From: JAOPZW01 sp963788935
Lineage (GTDB): Bacteria > Actinomycetota > Thermoleophilia > Solirubrobacterales > Solirubrobacteraceae
Assembly: GCA_963788935.1 (NCBI GenBank)
Contig: CAWBIM010000004.1
Location: forward strand, 744,001-808,000
Length of the DNA: 64,000 nucleotides
Reading direction: 5' to 3'
In this document: piece by piece, positions 17,605-25,984 of the stretch
Layout of the letters: each line of letters begins with the position of its first letter
How positions within the stretch are numbered: the first letter of the stretch is position 1
Made by a program: the position numbers and the translations under genes
Notes under the pieces: generated by a model
Database searches by the model: none
What the model was told of the DNA's origin: nothing
What the model saw: the letters and a program-made list of their open reading frames with translations, nothing else

Positions 17605-18318
17605 ATGCAAGGCGCCATCGCCCTCGTCACGGGGGCCGACAACCCCCAGGGCATCGGGCGCGCCGTCTGCCACGCGCTCGCCGCGCGCGGCGTGACGGTC
17701 GCGGCGTCGGTGCTCCCCGGCTCGACGGTGGGCGAGGCCGAGCTGCGCGCGGTCCCGATCGAGGCCGACCTCGCCGACCCCGAGGCGCCCGAGGCGCTGC
17801 TCGGCGCGGTCGAGGCGTTCCTCGGGCGCCCCGCGATCCTCGTCAACAACGCCGCGCACTCCACCCGCGACAGCTACCGCGACCTCGACGCGGCCACGCT
17901 CGACGCCCACTACGCCGTCAACGTCCGCGCCCCGGTGCTGCTGAGCTGCGCGCTCGCCCGCGGGCACCGGCGCGGCGACCCGGGCCGCATCGTGAACCTC
18001 ACGAGCGGCCAGTCGTTCGGCCCGATGCGCGGCGAGCTCGCCTACACCGCGACGAAGGCCGCACTCGAGATGTTCAGCGTGCAGTTCGCCGCCGAGGTCG
18101 CCGAGCTCGGGATCACGGTGAACGCCGTCGGCCCCGGGCCGAACGACACGGGCTGGATGGACGACGACCTGCGCGCCGCGCTGCTGCCGCGCTTCCCCAT
18201 GGGCCGCATCGGCCGCCCGGAGGACGCGGCGAAGCTCATCGCCTTCCTCTGCTCGGAGGAGGCGGGCTGGGTCACCGGCCAGGTCGTGCACTCCGAGGGC
18301 GGGTTCGTCCGCGGATGA
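17605..18318 (+). CDS. SDR family oxidoreductase (FabG-like)
   Basis: 237-residue short-chain dehydrogenase. Cofactor binding is by TGADNPQGIGRAV, an N-terminal glycine motif with a long insert, and VNNAAHS follows near residue 76. The catalytic pair is AYTATKAAL (YxxxK), preceded by a serine in NLTSGQS. The C-terminus ends HSEGGFVRG, as in FabG relatives. The ATG at 17605 is 17 nt after the acyltransferase stop, and its own stop overlaps the next start (ATGA). Substrate unknown. Confidence 0.88.
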   Translation: MQGAIALVTGADNPQGIGRAVCHALAARGVTVAASVLPGSTVGEAELRAVPIEADLADPEAPEALLGAVEAFLGRPAILVNNAAHSTRDSYRDLDAATLDAHYAVNVRAPVLLSCALARGHRRGDPGRIVNLTSGQSFGPMRGELAYTATKAALEMFSVQFAAEVAELGITVNAVGPGPNDTGWMDDDLRAALLPRFPMGRIGRPEDAAKLIAFLCSEEAGWVTGQVVHSEGGFVRG

Positions 18319-19421
18319 CGCCCGCGCCGCTGCCCGCGCACGCGGACGTCGTGGTCGTCGGGGCCGGGATCGTCGGGCTCGCGGCGACCGACGCGCTCGT
18401 GCGCCGCGGCGCGAGCGTCGTGTGCCTCGACGGCGGTATGCCCGGCCACGCGCAGTCCGCCGGCCTCGCGCGCGGCTTCCGTCATCTGCACGCCGACCCG
18501 GCCTTGACCCGGCTCGCCGTGCGCTCCCGGGAGGGCTGGCGGCGCTGGGAGGAGCGGGCGGGCACCGAGCTGCTCGAGCGCGGCGGCATGGTCCGCCTCG
18601 GCGGCGACGTCGAGCCCGAGATCGCCGCCCTGCGCGCGGTCGGCGTCGAGGCGCGCGTGCTCGACCCGGGCGAGGCGCGGTCGCGGCTGCCCTGGCTCGC
18701 GCCCGAGGCCGGCCCGCTGCTGTTCGACCCCGAGGCGGGCGCGGTCCGCGCGCACGCGGCCGTGCGCGCGCTCGCCGGCTTCGTGGGCGACCGCGCCGTA
18801 CGCGCCCGCGTGCTGGCGGTCGAGCCGGACGGCGACGGCGTCCGGGTCGTCACCGCGCGCGGCGAGGTCCGCTGCGGGCGCTGCCTGATCTGTGCGGGGA
18901 CCGGGACCGAGCGGCTCGTCGCGCCCCTCGGCCTCGCGCTCACGCCGCGCGAGCGGCGCGCGGCGTTCCGGCTCACGTTCCGCGTCCGGACCGCGGCGGC
19001 CGGGCCCGCGCCGGTCTGGGGCGACCGCGGCGGCCGCTTCGGCGAGAGCGCCTACGGCGCGCCCGAGGGTCCGGACCGGTACGCGGTCGGCCTCGTCGGC
19101 GGGACCCCGGTGCTCGACACGGCCGACGCCGAGACGCTGCCGGGCGACGCGGTCGACGTGGGCGCGGCGCGGCGGCGGCTCGTCGCCTATGTGCGGGCGG
19201 CGTTCCCGGGCCTCGACCCCGAGCCGGTGGACGTGATGCTCCGCCTCATGGCGATCCTGCCGGGGACGCACGAGGACGGCTTCGGCCTCTGGCACCAGGA
19301 CGGCGTCCTCGCGTTCGCCGGCCACAACCTGTTCAAGCACGCGCCCAGCCTGGGCGAACTGCTCGCCGACGCCGCCCTCGGCGGCGCGCCCGACCCGCTG
19401 CTCAGTCCGCCGCCGGCGTAG
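18315..19421 (+). CDS. FAD-dependent oxidoreductase (DAO/sarcosine oxidase-like)
   Basis: 368-residue flavoenzyme of the D-amino-acid oxidase superfamily, closest in layout to monomeric sarcosine or N-methyl-tryptophan oxidases. The dinucleotide motif VVVVGAGIVGLAATDALVRRG is at residues 11-31. FAD-binding repeats appear mid-protein (RCLICAGTGTERLV) and near the C-terminus (FAGHNLFKHAPSLGELLAD). A flavin-attaching Cys as in sarcosine oxidase is not clearly placed. The gene is coupled to the SDR by ATGA and overlaps the convergent thioesterase by 20 bp. Confidence 0.85.
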   Translation: MTPAPLPAHADVVVVGAGIVGLAATDALVRRGASVVCLDGGMPGHAQSAGLARGFRHLHADPALTRLAVRSREGWRRWEERAGTELLERGGMVRLGGDVEPEIAALRAVGVEARVLDPGEARSRLPWLAPEAGPLLFDPEAGAVRAHAAVRALAGFVGDRAVRARVLAVEPDGDGVRVVTARGEVRCGRCLICAGTGTERLVAPLGLALTPRERRAAFRLTFRVRTAAAGPAPVWGDRGGRFGESAYGAPEGPDRYAVGLVGGTPVLDTADAETLPGDAVDVGAARRRLVAYVRAAFPGLDPEPVDVMLRLMAILPGTHEDGFGLWHQDGVLAFAGHNLFKHAPSLGELLADAALGGAPDPLLSPPPA

Positions 19422-19839
19422 GCGTCGCGGCGGCGTCGCGCACGGCGATCGTCATCCGCACGAGCGCGCACAGGCGGCCGTGGTCGTCGGTGATCTCGAC
19501 CTCCCACACCCAGGTCGTGCGGCCGCGGTGGCGGCGGCGGGCCTCGGCGTGGATCGTGCCCTCGGTGATCGGGCGCAGGAAGCTCGTCTGGTTCGACAGC
19601 CCCTGGGCGATCCGGCCCTCGGGGATGACCGCCAGCGCGGTGGCCAGCGAGGTGATCGACTCGGCGATCGACGCGAAGACGCCGCCGTGGACGAGGCCCA
19701 TGGCCTGCTTGATCTCGTCGCGGACCGGGACGCGCGCCCGGACGCGCTCGTCGTCGGCCTCGACGACCTCCAGGCCGTAGAGCGCGTCGAAGGTCTGGTC
19801 GAGGGGGATGACGGGCTCGAAGCTCACGAGGAGCGGCAC
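19402..19839 (-). CDS. PaaI-type hotdog thioesterase
   Basis: 145-residue single hotdog-fold thioesterase. The family signature AMGLVHGGVFASIAES (with the HGG turn and catalytic acid nearby) spans about 45-60, then SNQTSFLRPITEGTIHAEA. PaaI and MenI/YdiI relatives hydrolyse aryl- or acyl-CoA. The assigned start gives a short leader MPLLVSFEPVIPLDQTFDAL. The 3' end overlaps the FAD oxidoreductase gene on the other strand by 20 bp. Confidence 0.87.
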   Translation of the reverse strand: MPLLVSFEPVIPLDQTFDALYGLEVVEADDERVRARVPVRDEIKQAMGLVHGGVFASIAESITSLATALAVIPEGRIAQGLSNQTSFLRPITEGTIHAEARRRHRGRTTWVWEVEITDDHGRLCALVRMTIAVRDAAATPTPAAD

Positions 19840-19874
19840 GATAGCGATCGGCGGGCAGTACCCTGCGGTGGCGG

Positions 19875-20909
19875 ATGAGCCGGATCGACGCGCTGCCCGC
19901 CGACCAGGGTGCCGTGCTGCAGCTGCTGCTGCGTCAAGGCAAGGACTACCGACAGCTCGGCGAGCTGCTCGATCTGGACGAGTCGGAGGTCCGCCGCCGC
20001 GCCCACGGCGCGCTCGCCGCGCTCGGCCCGGACGCGGCGCCCGGCCTGGACGACAGCCGGCGCGCGGAGGTCGGCGACTGGCTCCTCGGCCAGCAGGACG
20101 AGGCGCAGAGCGGCGCGACGCGCGCCTTCCTGGAGGGCTCCGCCGGCGGCCGCGCCTGGGCGCGGGTCGTCGCCGACGAGCTGCGCGACCTCGCCGGCGA
20201 CCGCCTGCCCGAGATCCCGGGCGAGGGCCGCGACGACGGCGCGGCGGCGCCCGCCACCGCCGCGACGGTCGCCACGGCGCCGGCCGCGAGCGGGGCGACG
20301 ACCCCGGTCGCGAGCGAAGCGACGACTCCGGCCGACTCCGAGGCGCCCGACACCGCCACCGACGCGTTCGGCGCCCGCGAGGCCCCGCGCTCCTCGCGCC
20401 TGGGCGGCGCGCTCCTGCTCGGCGGCCTCGCGATCGTCGCGGTCGCGGTCGTCCTGTTCTTCGTCCTGCGCGACGGCGGCGGCGACGACAAGTCCCCCGC
20501 CCCGGCCGCGAGCACGACGGCCACGCAGCCGCAGGCGAAGGTCGAGGCGCAGGTCAACCTCGTCCCGCCCGACAGCCGCAAGAACCTCAAGGCCCTCGGC
20601 GTCGTCCTCGTCCAGCGCGCGCAGAACCAGGACCAGATCGTCGCCGCCGTCCAGGGGCTGCCGAAGCCGAAGTCCGGCGGCTACGGGATCTGGCTCTACA
20701 GCGGGCCGGGCAAGGCGCAGTGGCTCGGGTTCTTCGCCAGCCAGGACAACCAGGGCCGGCTGCTCGCCCGCGGCCAGCTCAAGACGCCGATCGCCGGCTA
20801 CCGCGAGATCCTCGTCACGCGCGAGGCGAAGGGCAATCCGGCGCGGCCGGGCCCGATCTACCTGCGCGGCCCGATCAAGACGGCGTCGAACACCTCCGGC
20901 GGCGGCTGA
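19875..20909 (+). CDS. Membrane-spanning HTH protein with extracytoplasmic domain
   Basis: 344 residues, function unknown. Residues 8-50 resemble sigma-70 region 4 (GKDYRQLGELLDLDESEVRRR, an HTH). A helical stretch to about 115 and an Ala/Thr/Pro-rich linker follow. One membrane helix at 177-198 is flanked by RSSR and RDGG. The outer domain (about 225-330) has PKSGGYGIWLYSGPGKAQWL and is reminiscent of the anti-sigma-K (RskA) C-terminal domain. The topology would place the HTH inside and the RskA-like part outside. The TACCCT at 19859 lies 10 nt before the ATG. A membrane-tethered regulator is the simplest reading, but not proved. Confidence 0.7.
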   Translation: MSRIDALPADQGAVLQLLLRQGKDYRQLGELLDLDESEVRRRAHGALAALGPDAAPGLDDSRRAEVGDWLLGQQDEAQSGATRAFLEGSAGGRAWARVVADELRDLAGDRLPEIPGEGRDDGAAAPATAATVATAPAASGATTPVASEATTPADSEAPDTATDAFGAREAPRSSRLGGALLLGGLAIVAVAVVLFFVLRDGGGDDKSPAPAASTTATQPQAKVEAQVNLVPPDSRKNLKALGVVLVQRAQNQDQIVAAVQGLPKPKSGGYGIWLYSGPGKAQWLGFFASQDNQGRLLARGQLKTPIAGYREILVTREAKGNPARPGPIYLRGPIKTASNTSGGG

Positions 20910-20937
20910 GCGGCCGCTACGCCCGACCCCGGTCAGG

Positions 20938-21378
20938 TCACCCGCCGTGCAGGCGGGCGAGCGCCGCGAGCGCGTCGTCCGCGACGCGCCGGTTCGCCCG
21001 CCCGACCATGAACCCGCCGAGCGCGCCCACCCCGCGCAGGTGCTGGCGCAGGGTCAGCGTCACGCGCGTGCCGCCCGCGCCGTCCGGCGCCAGGCGGACC
21101 TCGGTCTCGGCGCTGCGCAGCAGACGCTCGAACGGCGTGCCGTCGACGTCCTGGCGCCAGCGGCGGACCTCCGGCGCGCGCGACTCGAGCACGGTGAAGT
21201 CGGCGCGCACCGAGCGGCCCTTGTCCGTCCCGAGCACCGTCGTGAAGCGCTCCGGCGAGACGCCCTCGACGCGCTGCACCCGCGGCCACCAGCGCGGCAG
21301 GTGGTGCGCGTCGGTGACGGTGCGCCAGACCGCCTCGGGCGACGCGGGCATCGCACGGGTGCGGCGGGTCCGGGGCAC
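20938..21378 (-). CDS. SRPBCC (polyketide cyclase/START-like) protein
   Basis: 146-residue START/Bet-v1-like protein of the SRPBCC superfamily that typically binds a hydrophobic ligand. Typical segments are ASPEAVWRTVTDAHHLPRWWP near the N-terminus, a central beta-sheet, and the long C-terminal helix ending ADDALAALARLHGG. No catalytic assignment is possible. It begins 6 nt after apt and is probably the last gene of the RsiG-like operon. Convergent to the HTH-membrane gene at 20909. Confidence 0.82.
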   Translation of the reverse strand: MPRTRRTRAMPASPEAVWRTVTDAHHLPRWWPRVQRVEGVSPERFTTVLGTDKGRSVRADFTVLESRAPEVRRWRQDVDGTPFERLLRSAETEVRLAPDGAGGTRVTLTLRQHLRGVGALGGFMVGRANRRVADDALAALARLHGG

Positions 21379-21384
21379 GCCGCG

Positions 21385-21909
21385 CTACTCGGCGTCGTAG
21401 GTGACGAGCGCCTGCACGTCGTAGCCCGCGAGCCGCTCGCGGCCGGGCAGGAACGCCAGCTCGATCAGGAAGTGGCAGCCGACGACCACGCCGCCCAGCT
21501 CCTCGATCAGCCGGCACAGCGTGCGGGCGGTGCCGCCCGTCGCGAGCAGGTCGTCGTGCACGAGCACCCGCGCGCCGCTCGCCACGGCGTCCGTGTGGAT
21601 CTCGAGGGCGTCGACGCCGTACTCGAGGACGTACTCGGCGCGGACCGTCGCCGCCGGCAGCTTGCCCGGCTTGCGGGCCAGGACGAAGCCCGCCCCGAGC
21701 TCGCGCGCCAGCGCCGGGCCGAGCAGGAACCCGCGCGCCTCGGCGCCGATGACGACGTCCACCGCCTCCGGCGCGAGGGCGGCCAGGCCGGTCACGGCGG
21801 CGTCGAGGCCCGCCGGGTCGGCGAGCACCGTCGTGATGTCCTTGAACCCGATCCCCGGCTGGGGGAAGTCCGGGATCTCCCGGACGAGCGCTCGCAGGTC
21901 GACGGCCAC
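21385..21909 (-). CDS. apt: Adenine phosphoribosyltransferase
   Basis: 174-residue purine salvage enzyme converting adenine and PRPP to AMP. The PRPP motif VLVHDDLLATGGTA is at about 120-133; PGIGFKDIT near the N-terminus and EARGFLLGPALA near residue 62 are diagnostic of Apt. Length is normal. It starts 8 nt downstream of the MerR gene and is followed after 6 nt by the SRPBCC gene. Confidence 0.95.
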   Translation of the reverse strand: MAVDLRALVREIPDFPQPGIGFKDITTVLADPAGLDAAVTGLAALAPEAVDVVIGAEARGFLLGPALARELGAGFVLARKPGKLPAATVRAEYVLEYGVDALEIHTDAVASGARVLVHDDLLATGGTARTLCRLIEELGGVVVGCHFLIELAFLPGRERLAGYDVQALVTYDAE

Positions 21910-21917
21910 GGCGCGCG

Positions 21918-22690
21918 TCAGCCGACGATCTTGCGCAGGTCCCGGATGAGCAGCAGGTGCTTGAGGTGGGTCGTGACGGCCGCGAGGTTCTCGAGCGCCT
22001 CGATCGCCTCCTCGCGGCGCTTGGCGTTGCGCGAGCGCAGCGCCGGGGCGAGGATCTGCTGCAGCAGCGCCGCCTCGCGGTCGGCCGAGGTCCGGAACGC
22101 GCGCAGGTTGCGCCCGCCGACGCCGTAGCGGGCGAGCTCGGTGACCGCGCGGACGATCTCGCGCTCCGTCTCGTCGTAGTACTTCGTCCCGCGCGGTTCT
22201 CGCCCTTGATGACGCCGTAGTCCTCGAGCTCGGCGACGAGGCGCGGGTCGGCCCGGGTCTCCTCGACGACGTCGTCGAGCGAGTACAGCGCGCCCGACGC
22301 CGGGGCCGTGACGCTCGGGCGGCGCTTGCGCCGGCCGGCCGCGTCCCCGCCGCCGCTGGGCGCGGCGACGTCGGACTCCGTGCGGCCCGAGGCGAGCTCC
22401 TGGCGGATCACCCGCAGCGGCAGGAACTCGTCGCGCTGCAGGCGCAGGATCGTGCGCAGGCGCGCGACGTCCCCGGCGCTGTAGAGGCGGTAGCCGCCGG
22501 GCGTGCGCTTCGGCGAGAGGAGCTTCTGGTCCTCGAGGTAGCGGATCTTCGAGATCGAGATGTCCGGGAACTCGACCTCGAGCGCCTTGCAGAGGGCGCC
22601 GATCGTCATCGCCTTCGCCGGCGGCGCCTCCTCCTCCAGCGGCGGGGGCGGGACGGTCTCCAACTGCGCCTGTTCGTCCTGCAGCGTCAT
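21918..22690 (-). CDS. MerR-family regulator, FtsR-like (frameshifted)
   Basis: About 257 residues. An N-terminal acidic/Pro-rich segment leads to a MerR HTH (ISKIRYLEDQKLLSPKRTP, then GGYRLYSAGDVARLRTILRL). After GVIKGENRAG the frame breaks at about 22188. Adding one base restores a C-terminal part with TKYYDETEREIVRAV and an end at LLLIRDLRKIVG. This C-terminus and the position directly after an FHA gene match the mycobacterial garA-ftsR (Rv1827-Rv1828) order, where FtsR activates division genes. That role here is inference from synteny. The break looks like a sequence error. Confidence 0.82.
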
Positions 22691-22697
22691 GTCGCTC

Positions 22698-23177
22698 TCA
22701 CCGGGAGATGTACGTGAGCTTGAACTTGCCGACCTGCAGCTCGTCGCCGTCCTCGAGCCGGTGGGACTCGATCCGATGGCGGTTGACGTAGGTGCCGTTG
22801 AGCGAGCCGAGGTCGTCGAGGTAGTAGTCGCCGCTGCGCCGGACCAGCAGGGCGTGGTCGCGCGAGACGGTGACGTCGTCGAGGAAGATGTCCGAGTCCG
22901 GGCGGCGCCCGATCGTCATGCGGTCGGCGTTCAGCGGGAAGCTCTCCCCCACCCGTCCGCCGCCGGCCCGGATGACGAGCGCGGCGCCCTCGTCCGCGAC
23001 GACGTCCCCGACGTCGACCGGGACGAGCTCACCGGTCTCGTCGATGCGGTACGTCGCCGTCGCGGGCTCCGCGGGCGGAGCCTTCTCGCGGGCGGCGCTC
23101 AGGTTCGCGCCGCAGCGCGAGCAGAAGTTCGCGCCCTCGGCGTTGTCGAACCCGCACTCCGGGCAGTGGAGCGCCAT
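22698..23177 (-). CDS. Zinc-ribbon FHA protein, GarA-like
   Basis: 159-residue phosphothreonine-binding protein. Residues 5-23 form a zinc ribbon (CPECG and CSRCG, four Cys). Residues 70-155 form an FHA domain with the conserved IGRRPDSD, SRDHALL and NGTYVN. Between them, ATATYRID offers a threonine in a place comparable to the kinase-phosphorylated ETT motif of GarA. GarA controls 2-oxoglutarate enzymes under Ser/Thr kinase control. Lying between the RsiG-like gene (9-nt gap) and the MerR gene (7-nt gap), it is likely cotranscribed with both. Confidence 0.88.
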   Translation of the reverse strand: MALHCPECGFDNAEGANFCSRCGANLSAAREKAPPAEPATATYRIDETGELVPVDVGDVVADEGAALVIRAGGGRVGESFPLNADRMTIGRRPDSDIFLDDVTVSRDHALLVRRSGDYYLDDLGSLNGTYVNRHRIESHRLEDGDELQVGKFKLTYISR

Positions 23178-23186
23178 CGGCAGGGG

Positions 23187-23447
23187 CTACTCGTTCTCCT
23201 GGCCGTCGCCGGCCGCCCGGCCGGCGAGGATGTCGGTGAGCTTCTGGACGTCGTCGCCGGTGATGACCTCCTCGCCGCCCTCGTGCTTCTTGCGCAGGCG
23301 GTTGACGAGCTCGGCGCGCAGGATGTCGATCTTCCCGTGGAGGATCCGCCGCTTGTACGAGATGTCGACCTCCTCCTCCGTGAGCTGCTGGATGAGGTCC
23401 TTGAGCTCCTGGTCGGAGAGGGAGCCGAGGTCGGGGAAGGTGTCCAT
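23187..23447 (-). CDS. RsiG-like c-di-GMP-binding anti-sigma candidate
   Basis: 86-residue, mostly helical acidic protein. A coiled-coil hairpin carries E26-x3-S30-x2-R33-x3-H37-x3-D41 in TEEEVDISYKRRILHGKID. The known RsiG c-di-GMP signature is E(x3)S(x2)R(x3)Q(x3)D, so only the Gln is replaced (by His). Streptomyces RsiG has two motif copies in one chain; single-copy RsiG proteins act as homodimers, and this protein fits that type. The surrounding LSDQELKDLIQQLT and DILRAELVNRLRKK also resemble RsiG helices. The partner would be a WhiG-type sigma factor, which is not in this window. ATG at 23447. Confidence 0.75.
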   Translation of the reverse strand: MDTFPDLGSLSDQELKDLIQQLTEEEVDISYKRRILHGKIDILRAELVNRLRKKHEGGEEVITGDDVQKLTDILAGRAAGDGQENE

Positions 23448-23453
23448 CGGGCG

Positions 23454-23481
23454 AGCATACCAGCGGATCGGTCACACTCAA
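23454..23481 (-). promoter_or_regulatory. Sigma-70-type promoter of the RsiG-like operon
   Basis: On the minus strand, -35 TTGAGT (23481-23476) and extended -10 TGGTATGCT (TATGCT at 23459-23454) are 16 nt apart. The -10 ends 6 nt before the ATG, so the mRNA probably begins at the start codon. A small ctcaa/ttgag dyad overlaps the -35. Confidence 0.55.
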
Positions 23482-23555
23482 GCTGAGGTTGAGGGTGGTG
23501 GCCGAATTGCCTGTGAAATCCGGCGATCTCAGCGCGTTCGACGGCGTCGCCGGGG

Positions 23556-24224
23556 TCAGGCCTCGTGGCCGTCGAGCTGCCGGCGGGCGCTGCGCGCGTA
23601 TTCGATCGTCGCGACGATCGACATGAAGAGGCCGAGGTAGATCAGCGCCGCGCCGAGCGTCGTCCATCCGACGAGCCCCGCGAACAGGGCGGCCATGACC
23701 GGCGTCACGGCGAGCCGGCCCCACCAGTTGATCCGCAGCTCGACGCCGCGGTTCATCGCGTAGCGCCCCGCGGTGAGCATGAAGAGCTCGCGCCCGAGGA
23801 GGACGGCCAGGGCCCAGCGCGGCAGGAGCTCGTGGTACCAGCACACGGCGCCGCCGCTGATGACGAGCAGGCGGTCGACGACGGGGTCGAGCAGCGCGCC
23901 GAAGCGGCTGTACTGGCCGGTCAGGCGCGCCGCGATCCCGTCGGCGTAGTCGGCCCAGGCGATCGCGGCGAACAGCACGGCCGCGAGCGGGTCGGTCCCG
24001 GTCTCGCTCGAGAGCCCGATGAGGAGGAACACCGGCACGAGGACCAGGCGGATGAGGCCGATGCCGTTCGGCAGCGTCCAGACGTGCCACGGGGCGCCGG
24101 GCAGCGTCGCGGGCGGCGGCGGCCCGGAGCGGTCGAGCCCCGACAGGCGGCGGAACGTGAGCCGGGCTTTCTCGACCTGCTCGGCGGCGGCCTCGCGGGC
24201 GCGGTCTACGGGAGGCTGCGCCAC
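23556..24224 (-). CDS. pgsA: CDP-alcohol phosphatidyltransferase (PgsA-like)
   Basis: 222-residue integral membrane enzyme that joins a CDP-diacylglycerol phosphatidyl group to an alcohol. The full catalytic signature, D-x2-DG-x2-AR-x8-G-x3-D-x3-D, is in DYADGIAARLTGQYSRFG and the following LLDPVVDR. About five to six membrane helices are predicted. The start is GTG 24224, inside the end of proS (19-bp overlap). The acceptor (glycerol-3-phosphate, inositol phosphate) cannot be told; a second paralogue lies at 42814. Family is firm, the symbol less so. Confidence 0.82.
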   Translation of the reverse strand: MAQPPVDRAREAAAEQVEKARLTFRRLSGLDRSGPPPPATLPGAPWHVWTLPNGIGLIRLVLVPVFLLIGLSSETGTDPLAAVLFAAIAWADYADGIAARLTGQYSRFGALLDPVVDRLLVISGGAVCWYHELLPRWALAVLLGRELFMLTAGRYAMNRGVELRINWWGRLAVTPVMAALFAGLVGWTTLGAALIYLGLFMSIVATIEYARSARRQLDGHEA

Positions 24225-25891
24225 AGTTCGGCCACCGTTTCCGCAGCCCCCTCGAGCGGGATGCCGCCCTCGTGGTCGGCGCGGCCGCGGCGGACCTGCG
24301 CCTCGACGGCCCCCGACTCGAGCGAGCGCTTGCCGAGCGTGAGCCGCAGCGGCACGCCGAGCAGCTCGGCGTCCGCGAACTTCTCGCCCGGCCCGGCGTC
24401 GCGGTCGTCGTACAGGACGTCGATGCCCGCGCCGCGCAGCTCCTCGTAGAGCTTCTCCGCGGCCTCGCGCTCGGGCGTGCCCGCGCGGCCGAGGCCGACG
24501 AGCTCGACCTGCCACGGCGCGATCGCGCGCGGCCAGGAGATGCCCTTCTCGTCGTGGTACTGCTCGACCGCGGCCGCCGCGATCCGGGCCGGCCCGATGC
24601 CGTAGGAGCCCATCCAGATGTGCTGCTCGCTGCCGGACTCGTCGAGGTACGTGGCGCCGAGCGGCTCGGAGTATCGGGTGCCGAGCTTGAAGATGTTTCC
24701 CACTTCGATCGCGGGCTCGATCCGGATCACCTTGCCGTCGATCGTGTCACCTGCCTCGACGCTGCGCACGTCGACCGTCTCGAACGAGAAGTCCCGGCCG
24801 GGCTCGACCCCGGCGATGTGCGCGTCGGGGGCGTTGGCGCCGACGACGTAGGGGCCGGGGGCGACCGCCTTGTCGAGCAGGATGGGCAGATCGATGCCGA
24901 CCGGCCCGATGAACCCGGGCGGGCCGATGCGCTCGGCGACCTCTTCGGGCTGGGCCGGGCGGAACGGCCCGCCCAGCGCGTTCTGGAGCTTGATCTCGTT
25001 GACGCGGTGGTCCCCGCGGACGACGACCATGAGCATCCCGCGGTCGTCGGTGACGACGGGGAACGCCTTGAGCAGCGCGCCCGCGGGCAGCGAGAGGTGG
25101 CTCGCGACCGCGTCGATCGTCGTCATGCCCGGCGTCTGCACCGTCGCGGGCGCGGCCCCGGCCGGCGGCAGCGGCACGCGCTGGGCCTCGGCGCTCGCGA
25201 CCTCGACGTTCGCCGCGTAGCCGGGCGCCAGCGCGATGTCGTTCTCGCCCGCCGCGCACGGCGCCATGTACTCGTGCGCGCCGAAGCCGCCCATCACGCC
25301 GACGTCCGACTCGACCCGGTACCACTCGAGGCCGACGCGGTCGAAGACGCGGTCGTAGGCGACGACGAACTTGGCGTAGGACTCGTCGAGGCCGGCCCGG
25401 TCGCGGTCGAAGGAGTACGCGTCCTTCATGATGAACTCGCGCGTGCGCAGGATCCCCGCGCGCGGGCGCGCCTCGTCGCGCTCCTTCGTCTGGAAGTGGT
25501 AGAGCAGCAGCGGCAGGTCGCGGTAGGAGCGCACGACCTGGGCGACGTGGGTCGTGAAGGCCTCCTCGTGCGACAGGGCGAGGATCATCGGCGCCCCGCG
25601 ACGGTCCTCGAGCTTGAAGACCTCGTCGATCGTGTCGCGGCCGCTGCGCCGCCACAGGTCGCGCGGGGTCAGCACCGGGGCCAGCATCTCCTGCGAGCCG
25701 ATCGCGTCCATCTCCTCGCGGACGATCTGGACGACGTTCTCGTGCACGCGCCAGCCGGCCGGCAGCCACGTCCAGAGGCCCGATCCGAGCTGGCGGACGA
25801 GGCCCGCGCGCACCATCAGCTTGTGCGAGATCGCCTCGGCGTCGGCGGGGGGCTGACGCTCTGTCGGGAGGAGGAGCTGCGATAGGCGCAT
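24206..25891 (-). CDS. proS: Prolyl-tRNA synthetase
   Basis: 561-residue class II aminoacyl-tRNA synthetase of the long bacterial type. Motif 2 (FQTKERDEARPRAGILRTRE) and the SYDRDR-type motif region (KDAYSFDRD) are present. The editing (INS) domain lies between, about 225-380. Motif 3 appears as IGPARIAAAAVEQ. The anticodon-binding domain closes the chain (GIDVLYDDRDAGPGEKFADAE). ATG at 25891; the divergent sodA starts 94 nt away. It overlaps the PgsA-like gene and is likely cotranscribed with it. Confidence 0.95.
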   Translation of the reverse strand: MRLSQLLLPTERQPPADAEAISHKLMVRAGLVRQLGSGLWTWLPAGWRVHENVVQIVREEMDAIGSQEMLAPVLTPRDLWRRSGRDTIDEVFKLEDRRGAPMILALSHEEAFTTHVAQVVRSYRDLPLLLYHFQTKERDEARPRAGILRTREFIMKDAYSFDRDRAGLDESYAKFVVAYDRVFDRVGLEWYRVESDVGVMGGFGAHEYMAPCAAGENDIALAPGYAANVEVASAEAQRVPLPPAGAAPATVQTPGMTTIDAVASHLSLPAGALLKAFPVVTDDRGMLMVVVRGDHRVNEIKLQNALGGPFRPAQPEEVAERIGPPGFIGPVGIDLPILLDKAVAPGPYVVGANAPDAHIAGVEPGRDFSFETVDVRSVEAGDTIDGKVIRIEPAIEVGNIFKLGTRYSEPLGATYLDESGSEQHIWMGSYGIGPARIAAAAVEQYHDEKGISWPRAIAPWQVELVGLGRAGTPEREAAEKLYEELRGAGIDVLYDDRDAGPGEKFADAELLGVPLRLTLGKRSLESGAVEAQVRRGRADHEGGIPLEGAAETVAELWRSLP

Positions 25892-25984
25892 TGGGCGCGA
25901 AGGGTAGCCGGACGGGGTCGGGCGCTGCGCCTTTGTAGGGTTGCTGGGTTCATCCCGTCCAGACGACGTGCCAGAGGAGCCCCG

